From: an uncultured Eubacteriaceae bacterium
GTDB taxonomy: Bacteria; Bacillota; Clostridia; Eubacteriales; UBA1433
DNA: 7,107 nucleotides
Assembly: GCA_937914785.1 (NCBI GenBank)
Contig: CALGIV010000002.1
Coordinates: 1-7,107 of the forward strand
Direction of reading: 5' to 3'
A model generated the notes under the pieces. That model did no database searches, had not been told where the DNA came from, and was given only the letters and a program-made list of their open reading frames with translations. The position numbers and the translations under genes are program-made. Positions 1 through 5,676 of the stretch are shown here, piece by piece; within the stretch, counting starts at the first letter, position 1, and each line of letters opens with the position of its first letter.

Positions 1-1606
1 GCCCGATAATGGCCGTCGCCTCCCCCGGTCTGGCCGTAAAGGTAATATCATTTAATACATACTCATCTGCGCCGGCATACTTGAAATTAACATCTTTAAA
101 TTCCAACAAACCCTTTTTATCCGCATCAAACTCTTTCGTCTGTGCCTGATCTTTGATTGTAATTTCCGTTTCAAGCACTTCGGAAATACGTTCTGCAGAC
201 ACAGCCGCCCGCGGCACAAAGATAAAGATCATCGAGATCATCAAAAACGACATAATGATCTGCATTGCATACTGCATGTAAGCCATCATATCGCCAACCT
301 GCATCGCAGAAGCCGCTATCTGATGCCCGCCAACCCAGACAATCAAAATCGTCACGCCATTCATAATCAGCATCATAACCGGCATCATCGTCACCATCAC
401 GCGGTTGACAAATAAATTCGTCTTCGTCAGTTCACTGTTCGCGCGTTCAAATCGCTGCTGCTCGTGATTTTTTGTGCCAAATGCACGAATAACCATCAAG
501 CCGCTCAGGTTCTCCCTTGAAACCAGGTTCAACTTATCGATCAGCTTCTGAATAGATTTAAACTTCGGCAGCGCAATGGCCATCACCACGATGATTAAGC
601 CCAACAGCAATACACAGGCCAGCGCAATAATCCAGCTCATCGATGCCGATTTATTCACTGCCATCAGCGTGCCGCCAATGGCCATAATCGGCGCGTAACA
701 GATCATACGGATGCCGATCATCAGCACCATCTGAATCTGCGTAATATCGTTCGTACACCGCGTGATCAGCGACGCTGTAGAAAACTGATCAAATTCCGCA
801 TTGGAAAAGCTTTCAATCTTGTTGAACACATCTGCCCGCAATTTTCGCGCTACGCCCGCGGCAATCCTGTTAGACAGCAGGCTGACAAGCACTGTAGCAC
901 ACCCGCCCAGCAATGCAATGCCGAGCATTTTCAGGCCAATCTTTAAAATATACGACGACTGAATGCTGCTGACCGTCATGCCCAACTCACCGTAAAACAC
1001 CGACGTAAAGCGAATGCCGGCCTGTTTTAACAGCGACGCATCGTTTTTTACCGCCGCATTATGCGCCTGATCAAGCACCGCCTGCGGCAGCGTGTCAAAC
1101 ATCAGCTGCATCGCATACAGACGCTGCAGATCAACTTCCGCAAGCGAGCCTTCCGTCTCCATCGAGCTCCCATTCTGTTCGGCCAAATCCTGCACAACCT
1201 CAACAAAGGTCCAGGCCGCAGTACCAAAAGCCTGATCGAGCTTTTCGTTCACCGCTTCATCATTTAAACTATTTTTAACGTAGAGTTGTTCTTCAGCATC
1301 GGGATAAAGGGCGCTGTAAGGCTTCCCCTTCTCATTTTCACTCGCTGCATCGACAAGACTGTAGCCTGCCTCAACAACCGCCCTTTCCTCTCCATCCATA
1401 AACGTCGTCATCAGACGAAAGCCATCTGTACTGATCGCATCCGGCGCGGCGTGTTCAATGCCGTTTTGCTGGATGCCGACATTGACGATATCCGACATAT
1501 AGTTTGGCAGATTCAAATCACACATTGCCTGCACAAACAACAAGGCGATCGCCAGAATCAAACCAAAAGCAAATGGTTTTAAATATTTCGCCAATATTTT
1601 CTTCAA
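1..1606 (-). CDS. ABC exporter half-transporter (membrane domain plus start of ATPase domain), 3' truncated by window edge
   Basis: This is the first 535 codons of a type I (MsbA/LmrA-like) multidrug or lipid ABC exporter; translation is open to the window edge. It starts at TTG (1604-1606), overlapping the stop codon of the MarR gene in the string TTGA, with an AGAGAGG ribosome site 7 bases upstream inside marR. TM1 is about residues 12-34 and is followed by the motif NYMSDIVNVGIQ. A soluble, Gln/Glu/Asp-rich insertion of roughly 170 residues (about 46-214) precedes TM2 (about 219-243); by topology it lies outside the membrane. Four more hydrophobic segments follow, then the ATPase domain from about residue 501, with the A-loop Tyr at 510 (FKYAGADEY). 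The sequence stops at G535, the first Gly of Walker A, so ATPase motifs cannot be checked. Firmicute relatives usually work as heterodimers, so a second half-transporter gene is expected beyond the edge. Substrate unknown; drug efflux is inferred from the MarR partner. Confidence 0.9.
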   Translation of the reverse strand, partial: MKKILAKYLKPFAFGLILAIALLFVQAMCDLNLPNYMSDIVNVGIQQNGIEHAAPDAISTDGFRLMTTFMDGEERAVVEAGYSLVDAASENEKGKPYSALYPDAEEQLYVKNSLNDEAVNEKLDQAFGTAAWTFVEVVQDLAEQNGSSMETEGSLAEVDLQRLYAMQLMFDTLPQAVLDQAHNAAVKNDASLLKQAGIRFTSVFYGELGMTVSSIQSSYILKIGLKMLGIALLGGCATVLVSLLSNRIAAGVARKLRADVFNKIESFSNAEFDQFSTASLITRCTNDITQIQMVLMIGIRMICYAPIMAIGGTLMAVNKSASMSWIIALACVLLLGLIIVVMAIALPKFKSIQKLIDKLNLVSRENLSGLMVIRAFGTKNHEQQRFERANSELTKTNLFVNRVMVTMMPVMMLIMNGVTILIVWVGGHQIAASAMQVGDMMAYMQYAMQIIMSFLMISMIFIFVPRAAVSAERISEVLETEITIKDQAQTKEFDADKKGLLEFKDVNFKYAGADEYVLNDITFTARPGEATAIIG

Positions 1607-2085
1607 TTCTCTACCTCTCTTTCAGCCAGAATTTCTTCTTTGAGCGCTTCAGACGTATCTACCAGCCGGTTTAACAGCGCGATTAACTGACGCATATCTT
1701 CAATACCAAACCGTTGAATCAATCTATCCATCATCAAGTCCACTTCAATCTTTGCTTCTTCCAATACTACCATCCCGCTCTGCGTAACGGCTACTTCAAT
1801 CCTTCGGCGGTCATTCGCATCGATCTGACGCGTGATATAGCCCTTCTTTTCCAACCCGTTAAGCATTTGTGAGACGGCTGGTTTCGATATATGCAAAATA
1901 TGCCGCAAATGCTGCACATCGGAAGCCTCCTGACTTCGATTTTCCTTATGGCAATTGCTGACAGCAAAATAGCGCAGCGTGATAATCTCTGCCGAACGTA
2001 AATCTCCGCCCATCGGCAATGGTTTCGCCGCCTGTTTGAATCGCATCAAAGTGTAGATCAATTCCTCCCGGATTGTTGACTCCAT
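1603..2085 (-). CDS. MarR-family winged-helix transcriptional regulator
   Basis: This 160-residue protein has the usual MarR length and layout: helical dimerisation segments at both ends around a winged helix-turn-helix at about residues 56-104. The recognition helix region reads SKPAVSQMLNGLEKKGYI (67-84) and the wing carries the family signature DANDRRR (89-95). MarR proteins bind palindromes as dimers and usually release DNA when a small ligand binds or a cysteine is oxidised. The only Cys is C45, in the helix before the DNA-binding domain, so redox sensing is possible but unproven. The ATG at 2083-2085 is preceded by TGAGGAGG at a 7-base spacing, which fixes the start. The gene is first in an operon with the ABC exporter, whose start codon overlaps its stop. 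A perfect palindrome between its promoter and its ribosome site suggests that it represses itself and the exporter. The inducing ligand cannot be told from sequence. Confidence 0.93.
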   Translation of the reverse strand: MESTIREELIYTLMRFKQAAKPLPMGGDLRSAEIITLRYFAVSNCHKENRSQEASDVQHLRHILHISKPAVSQMLNGLEKKGYITRQIDANDRRRIEVAVTQSGMVVLEEAKIEVDLMMDRLIQRFGIEDMRQLIALLNRLVDTSEALKEEILAEREVEN

Positions 2086-2092
2086 TCCTGTT

Positions 2093-2100
2093 CCTCCTCA
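2093..2100 (-). promoter_or_regulatory. Ribosome binding site of marR
   Basis: TGAGGAGG on the minus strand, 7 bases before the ATG at 2085. It is a near-perfect Shine-Dalgarno sequence and abuts the palindromic operator on its upstream side. Confidence 0.85.
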
Positions 2101-2124
2101 AAATAGTTAATTGATTAACTATTT
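2101..2124. promoter_or_regulatory. Perfect 24-bp palindrome, probable MarR operator
   Basis: The arms AAATAGTTAAT and ATTAACTATTT (11 bp each, no mismatch) flank a 2-base centre TG. The site lies 11 bases downstream of the -10 box and immediately upstream of the marR ribosome site. That puts it at about +5 to +28 of the predicted transcript, a classic position for blocking RNA polymerase or elongation. Length, symmetry and AT-rich arms fit MarR dimer sites. The 2-base centre makes it a DNA-binding site rather than an RNA terminator. Binding by the adjacent MarR protein is inferred from position. Confidence 0.8.
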
Positions 2125-2135
2125 CATATCAAACT

Positions 2136-2163
2136 ATTATAACACTTATTATTTAAATGTCAA
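2136..2163 (-). promoter_or_regulatory. Sigma-70-type promoter of the marR-ABC exporter operon
   Basis: A perfect TTGACA (-35, 2158-2163) and a perfect TATAAT (-10, 2136-2141) are separated by 16 bases. The predicted start is near 2129, giving an untranslated leader of about 43 bases that contains the palindrome and the ribosome site. Such a strong core promoter makes sense if it is normally held down by the regulator. Confidence 0.85.
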
Positions 2164-2181
2164 CATCATTTAAAAAGTAAT

Positions 2182-2209
2182 AAAAAAAGGCAGTAAATTA
2201 CCGCCTTTT
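2182..2209 (-). terminator. Intrinsic terminator closing the 2-oxoacid oxidoreductase operon
   Basis: Read on the minus strand, AAAAGGC pairs with GCCTTTT (2203-2209 with 2185-2191). One mismatch is followed by a further short GTA/TAC stem and a 3-base loop. The hairpin runs into seven T residues (2182-2188) and more T-rich sequence. It sits about 29 bases after the gamma-subunit stop codon and before the marR promoter, so it separates the two operons. The opposite strand has no comparable T-tract. Confidence 0.8.
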
Positions 2210-2237
2210 AAGAAATTCTACCATCTCAACTTGTGGT

Positions 2238-2783
2238 CTACACCAGCGCCTTAATCGCCTCGGCACCCGCTTTAATACACTCAATGTTGGAATCTACAAA
2301 CTTCGCCTTGCTGCCCGTAAAAGTTTGTTTGACCAAATCGTACAGTGTCTCAAGCTGAACGATTCCCGTCGCCGCCACATACGCGCCGAGCATTACCATA
2401 TTCGCACCCAGTGCATTGCCGGCTTCAGCCGCAATATCGCTCGCCTCAATATAAAATACGCTGATGTCCGTACGCGTTGCCTTCTCCTTAATAATGGAAC
2501 TGTTGATAAACAGCTTGCCGCCTTCAATGACCACCGGTTCAAATTTGTGCAGCGAAGGCAGGTTCATCACGATGATACTGTTCGCCTCCATCAACACCGG
2601 CGTGCCGATCGGCTCATCCGAAATAACACAGCTGCAGTTCGCCGTCCCACCGCGCATTTCCGGGCCATAAGAAGGCGCCCAAGTAACTTCCTTGCCTTCC
2701 GCAAATCCGGCATAAGTGATCATCTGGCCGATACGCAGTACGCCCTGGCCGCCAAAACCAGCTACGATTACTTGTTCTAACAT
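2238..2783 (-). CDS. 2-oxoacid:ferredoxin oxidoreductase, gamma subunit
   Basis: This 181-residue protein is the gamma subunit of a multi-subunit 2-oxoacid:acceptor oxidoreductase (Por/Vor/Kor gamma family, usually about 180-190 residues). The N-terminal GFGGQGV (9-15) and the segment SYGPEMRGGTANC (38-50) are the family hallmarks. In this enzyme class the gamma domain helps form the CoA-binding region of the complex; that role is known for the family, not shown here. ATG at 2783 has GGAGG upstream at about 8 bases. The gene is the last of the five-gene operon, 12 bases after the beta-subunit stop and directly before the terminator. In some relatives gamma is fused to alpha; here it is a separate protein. 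Confidence 0.93.
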   Translation of the reverse strand: MLEQVIVAGFGGQGVLRIGQMITYAGFAEGKEVTWAPSYGPEMRGGTANCSCVISDEPIGTPVLMEANSIIVMNLPSLHKFEPVVIEGGKLFINSSIIKEKATRTDISVFYIEASDIAAEAGNALGANMVMLGAYVAATGIVQLETLYDLVKQTFTGSKAKFVDSNIECIKAGAEAIKALV

Positions 2784-2795
2784 TTCTGTCGCCTC

Positions 2796-3533
2796 CTACA
2801 ATTCATTTTTATAATTACCCAGTGGGTAGTAGGGCACCATATTTTCATCCAGCCATCTCAATGCTTCGACCGGACTGTAGCCCCAGTTTGTCGGACAGGT
2901 GGAAAGCACTTCAACCATCGCAAAGCCCTTGCCTTCAATCTGACATTCAAACGCTTTTTTGATCGCCGCTTTGGCTTTGCGCACGTTTGCCGGCGAATTT
3001 ACCGTTACGCGCTCGACAAACTTTGCTCCTTCGATCGTCGCGAGCATTTCAGCCATACGAATCGGTTTGCCGCAGTGCTCTTCGCTTCGGCCTTCCGGCG
3101 CCGTCGTCGCTTTCTGACCGACCAGTGTAGTTGGCGCCATCTGACCGCCCGTCATACCATATATTGCATTATTAACGAATATCGTCGTGATCTTTTCTCC
3201 TCTGTGCGCCGCGTGCACGACTTCAGCCGTCCCGATTGACGCCAGGTCGCCGTCACCCTGATAAGTAAATACAATCTTATCCGGATGCGCGCGTTTTACG
3301 CCTGTCGCAACTGCCGGCGCTCTGCCGTGCGCCGCGATGAACATATCGCAGGCAAAGAAAAAGTCACACAATGCCGAACAGCCTACCGGCCCTACGCCAA
3401 TCGCCCTGTCGAATACGCCGAGCTCAACGAGCGTTTCTGCTACCAGTTTATGAATAATCCCGTGCGTACAACCCGGGCAATAAGTCAAAGGGGCATCGGT
3501 CAATGCTTCTGATTTCTTATATACAACCGCCAT
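2796..3533 (-). CDS. 2-oxoacid:ferredoxin oxidoreductase, beta subunit (thiamine pyrophosphate binding)
   Basis: This 245-residue beta subunit binds thiamine pyrophosphate and the 4Fe-4S cluster nearest to it. The TPP/Mg motif runs from GDGD (93-96) to NN (121-122), with IYGMTGGQMAPTT (124-136) after it, typical of Vor/Kor beta chains. Cys 19 and 22 (CPGC), Cys 52 (GPVGCS) and Cys 213 (STCPTNWG) are in the places of the four cluster ligands of this family, so the active site looks complete. The protein would decarboxylate the 2-oxoacid and pass electrons to the delta ferredoxin subunit. ATG (3531-3533) comes one base after the alpha stop codon, and its GGAGG site lies within the last codons of alpha, so the two are translationally coupled. 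Annotation pipelines often call such proteins KorB; substrate cannot be read from this subunit alone. Confidence 0.95.
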   Translation of the reverse strand: MAVVYKKSEALTDAPLTYCPGCTHGIIHKLVAETLVELGVFDRAIGVGPVGCSALCDFFFACDMFIAAHGRAPAVATGVKRAHPDKIVFTYQGDGDLASIGTAEVVHAAHRGEKITTIFVNNAIYGMTGGQMAPTTLVGQKATTAPEGRSEEHCGKPIRMAEMLATIEGAKFVERVTVNSPANVRKAKAAIKKAFECQIEGKGFAMVEVLSTCPTNWGYSPVEALRWLDENMVPYYPLGNYKNEL

Positions 3534-3534
3534 T

Positions 3535-4593
3535 TTACTTACCTCCTAAAATATCTTTCGCCATTTTCAACACGTCGTCCGGAATGATCGGATTTCCGCC
3601 GCTTCTGCCGTAGAATTCTACAGGCCAGCGTCCAAGCACTGCCAGGCGCACATCTTCCACCATCTGGCCACAGCTTTGTTCCACCGCGATGACAGCCTTA
3701 CAGTCTTTCTTGATCTTATCAAACGCTTCCGTCGGGAACGGCCACAGGCTGATCGGCCTGATCAGGCCCATTTTCAATCCTTCCGCTTTCGCCTTCGACA
3801 ACACGTTTTTCACCGCCCGGCTTGATGTGCCGTAAGCGACAAACACGATATCGGCGTCTTCGACATCTACCGTTTCATACATCACTTCCGTCTCCGCGAT
3901 TTCTTTTAGCCGGCGCTGAATATCTTCATTCTTCGCTTCCAGCACATCCGCCTGCAAATCCATTGCATTGATGCGGTTATGTTCTCCGCGCGCAACATGG
4001 TTGCCGTCCGCCGCCCACGGTTTATCCGCTTTTACTTCCTGTCTCGGCGGAATTTCACACGGTTCCATCATCTGGCCGGTCATCCCGTCTCCCAGAACCA
4101 AAACCGGCATTCTGTATTTATCGGCCACATCAAACGCATGGCGGACCAGATCAACACATTCCTGCACGCTTGCCGGTGCAAAACACGGATGATAATAATC
4201 CCCGTTGCCACCGCCGCGCGTACACATAAAATAATCCGACTGCGCCGGCAGAATGTTGCCCAATCCCGGGCCGCCGCGTGAAATATTCACAACCACACAG
4301 GGAATGCCCGCACTGATCATATAAGTCAGCCCTTCCTGTTTTAACGCCAGACCCGGTGAGGACGTAGACGTAATAACTCTGGCACCGGCACCGCCGGCAC
4401 CGTATACCATATAGCTCGCCGCAACTTCACTTTCCGCCTGCAGAAAACATCCGCCGGCTTTTGGCAGCTCACGCGCCATATATTCAATCAACTCACTTTG
4501 TGGTGTTATCGGGTATCCGAAGAAATGCGTTGCCCCCGCACTGATCGCGGCGGCTGCGATCGCCTCGTTGCCCTTCATCAGTTTTTTCGCCAT
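3535..4593 (-). CDS. vorB: 2-oxoacid:ferredoxin oxidoreductase, alpha subunit (VorB type)
   Basis: This 352-residue alpha subunit contains the pyrimidine-binding domain that completes the thiamine pyrophosphate site with beta. The N-terminus has KGNEAIAAAAI, then GYPITPQSE (26-34), QAESEVAAS (52-60) with the conserved acidic residues, and ITSTSSPG (74-81). The Gly-rich stretch ISRGGPGLGN follows, and a transketolase C-terminal-like domain forms the last third. Length and these motifs match proteins named 3-methyl-2-oxobutanoate dehydrogenase subunit VorB in Clostridia and Negativicutes, which oxidise branched-chain 2-oxoacids. The closely related 2-oxoglutarate enzymes (KorA) cannot be ruled out. 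ATG at 4593 has AAGGTG 7 bases upstream and lies 18 bases after the delta-subunit stop. The symbol follows the common annotation; substrate is inference. Confidence 0.88.
   Translation of the reverse strand: MAKKLMKGNEAIAAAAISAGATHFFGYPITPQSELIEYMARELPKAGGCFLQAESEVAASYMVYGAGGAGARVITSTSSPGLALKQEGLTYMISAGIPCVVVNISRGGPGLGNILPAQSDYFMCTRGGGNGDYYHPCFAPASVQECVDLVRHAFDVADKYRMPVLVLGDGMTGQMMEPCEIPPRQEVKADKPWAADGNHVARGEHNRINAMDLQADVLEAKNEDIQRRLKEIAETEVMYETVDVEDADIVFVAYGTSSRAVKNVLSKAKAEGLKMGLIRPISLWPFPTEAFDKIKKDCKAVIAVEQSCGQMVEDVRLAVLGRWPVEFYGRSGGNPIIPDDVLKMAKDILGGK
3538..3546 (-). promoter_or_regulatory. Beta-subunit ribosome binding site embedded in the alpha-subunit 3' end
   Basis: The last alpha codons (Gly-Gly-Lys, GGAGGTAAG) also form the ribosome site for beta. 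The alpha stop TAA is followed by one A and then the beta ATG. This arrangement couples beta synthesis to alpha synthesis and would keep the two subunits in equal amounts. Confidence 0.75.
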
Positions 4594-4611
4594 TTTTCTA
4601 CACCTTCCCTT

Positions 4612-4824
4612 CTATTCTTTCTCCACTGTAATAATGCTGTCCGGACACATAATCGCACACGTACCGCAAGCAATACATTCGTCGATGTTTGTCACTTTCG
4701 CAGGGAAATAACCCTTTTGGTTTGTCTCCGTATCCAATACCAGGATCTTCTTCGGACAAAACTGAATGCAAAGTTCACACCCCTTACATTTTTCTGTGTC
4801 AAAGGTCAGTTTAGCCTTTGCCAT
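4612..4824 (-). CDS. 2-oxoacid:ferredoxin oxidoreductase, delta subunit (two 4Fe-4S ferredoxin)
   Basis: This 70-residue protein has two 4Fe-4S motifs, CKGCELCIQFCP and CIACGTCAIMCP, each with the full C-x2-C-x2-C-x3-CP pattern. It is the electron-relay (delta, PorD/VorD/KorD) subunit that carries electrons from the TPP-side cluster to soluble ferredoxin. I place the start at the ATG at 4822-4824 (MAKAKLTF). AGGGGTGAT (4831-4839) sits properly upstream of it, whereas the in-frame ATG at 4842 has no ribosome site and would add six residues by translating that site. The protein ends in KE without a long tail, as usual for the family. It is second in the operon, between the P-loop ATPase and alpha, matching the delta-alpha-beta-gamma order of many anaerobes. 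Confidence 0.93.
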   Translation of the reverse strand: MAKAKLTFDTEKCKGCELCIQFCPKKILVLDTETNQKGYFPAKVTNIDECIACGTCAIMCPDSIITVEKE

Positions 4825-4830
4825 AATAAT

Positions 4831-4839
4831 ATCACCCCT
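4831..4839 (-). promoter_or_regulatory. Ribosome binding site deciding the delta-subunit start
   Basis: AGGGGTGAT on the minus strand lies 6-8 bases before the ATG at 4824 and inside the six-codon extension that an upstream ATG (4842) would add. No comparable purine-rich site precedes 4842, so the shorter protein is preferred. Confidence 0.7.
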
Positions 4840-4848
4840 CATTTATAT

Positions 4849-5529
4849 TTAAAGCCATTCTGGCCTCATAAGCAATTCCATTGCAAATGGTTCACCGGCA
4901 GTCTGATACGCGCCCAGTTCGACCATCTCTTCAATATAAGATGTATAGATGACAGGGATTCCTGTGCGCGCACTCACCGCTTTTGCGAGCCGGTCACCGC
5001 GCCGAACATCTTCAAGCGCCGTTTGACGAATCATATGCGTATTGTTGATAATACCGTTAATTTTAAGATTGGACTTATCCTCAATGCCTTCCCAGAACGC
5101 GATGACTTCATCGGCAGACTGCGTTTCAGGGCGGTTCGCGTTGACGACCATATACATATTATAATCCTGCTCAACTAAATAATGGGCGAAACGCGCCAGC
5201 GCCGTTGCGCCGACGGGATTTCCACCCACATCAATAATACCGAAATACTTCTCTGTCTGAAATAACCCATTAAGCTCCGGCGACAATGCCGGAGCAGAAA
5301 TGCTTAAGCTGTCTTTATTGCCAATGACCGATGAGATCACTCGGATACCCTTATTTTCAAGTCGCTCTGCGATTTCGCGAGTTCGAAAATAAGGATTCAC
5401 AATGTCTAAATCTGCAATCGCCACATCTCCATATAAATCCTGCATTTTCATTGCATAATTCACGGCAAATTCCGTTTTACCGCTGCCGTAATGCCCTACG
5501 ATTATCGTCAATCTTAATTTTCTGCCCAT
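4849..5529 (-). CDS. P-loop ATPase (CobQ/MinD/ParA-like fold) encoded with the 2-oxoacid oxidoreductase, role unknown
   Basis: This 226-residue, soluble P-loop NTPase has Walker A GHYGSGKT (12-19), a conserved ADLDIVNPYFRTRE block (39-52), and a Walker B-like strand FGIIDVGGNPVG (96-107). INNTH and the C-terminal TGIPVIYTSYI strand follow. It resembles proteins annotated only as ATP-binding or CobQ/CobB/MinD/ParA domain proteins. The extra N-terminal Lys of the deviant Walker A of MinD/ParA/Mrp (KGGxGKT) is replaced by GHYG, so it is not a standard MinD or Mrp/NBP35. There is no ferredoxin or CxxC motif. The start is ATG 5527-5529: it has TGAGG 9 bases upstream, while an in-frame TTG at 5568 sits at or before the predicted transcription start. 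It is first in the operon, with delta about 24 bases downstream. Help with enzyme assembly, Fe-S or cofactor supply is a guess from context. Confidence 0.85.
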   Translation of the reverse strand: MGRKLRLTIIVGHYGSGKTEFAVNYAMKMQDLYGDVAIADLDIVNPYFRTREIAERLENKGIRVISSVIGNKDSLSISAPALSPELNGLFQTEKYFGIIDVGGNPVGATALARFAHYLVEQDYNMYMVVNANRPETQSADEVIAFWEGIEDKSNLKINGIINNTHMIRQTALEDVRRGDRLAKAVSARTGIPVIYTSYIEEMVELGAYQTAGEPFAMELLMRPEWL

Positions 5530-5538
5530 AACAAAATG

Positions 5539-5543
5539 CCTCA
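5539..5543 (-). promoter_or_regulatory. Ribosome binding site deciding the P-loop ATPase start
   Basis: TGAGG on the minus strand, 9 bases before the ATG at 5529. It supports the 226-residue form over a 239-residue form from TTG at 5568, which would begin before or at the predicted transcript start near 5566. Confidence 0.65.
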
Positions 5544-5572
5544 ATTCAGTATCAATTAAATCGTACAATCTA

Positions 5573-5600
5573 ATTATATACTAAAATGAGACATTGTCAA
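5573..5600 (-). promoter_or_regulatory. Sigma-70-type promoter of the 2-oxoacid oxidoreductase operon
   Basis: A perfect TTGACA (5595-5600) and a perfect TATAAT (5573-5578) are separated by 16 bases, the same architecture as the marR promoter. The predicted start near 5566 gives a leader of about 37 bases to the ATPase ATG. A/T-tract sequence including a 14-bp palindrome lies just upstream and could act as an UP element. Confidence 0.82.
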
Positions 5601-5611
5601 GAAAATAACTT

Positions 5612-5625
5612 AAAAATGCATTTTT
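5612..5625. repeat. AT-rich perfect palindrome upstream of the oxidoreductase promoter
   Basis: AAAAATGCATTTTT is a perfect 14-bp palindrome whose inner edge is 11 bases upstream of the -35 box, within an A/T-rich gap. It could be an UP-like element for RNA polymerase or a regulator site. Because A/T tracts make short palindromes common by chance, the regulatory reading is weak. Confidence 0.35.
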
Positions 5626-5676
5626 TTCAAAACACAATTTGCTTTTTAATCACAAAATGTTCTGAATTATGATTTT

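Noticed and set aside
1061..1582. Two plus-strand open frames opposite the 5' part of the ABC exporter
   Set aside because: The minus-strand exporter frame is continuous for 535 codons with clear family motifs; the plus-strand frames have no motifs and are antisense to it.
2325..2780. Plus-strand open frame of 151 codons opposite the gamma subunit
   Set aside because: It is fully antisense to a conserved gene, Arg/His-rich without a domain, as expected for a shadow frame.
4498..5178. Long plus-strand open frame (226 codons) opposite the alpha, delta and ATPase genes
   Set aside because: It runs antisense across three well-supported genes and their junctions, has no recognisable motif or ribosome site, and its composition is that of a complement shadow.
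5635..5658. TTGTGA half-site and nearby TTGTG as a Rex or CRP-type operator upstream of the oxidoreductase promoter
   Set aside because: The two halves are in direct rather than inverted orientation and the second half is incomplete, so it does not form a TTGTGA-N6-TCACAA site.
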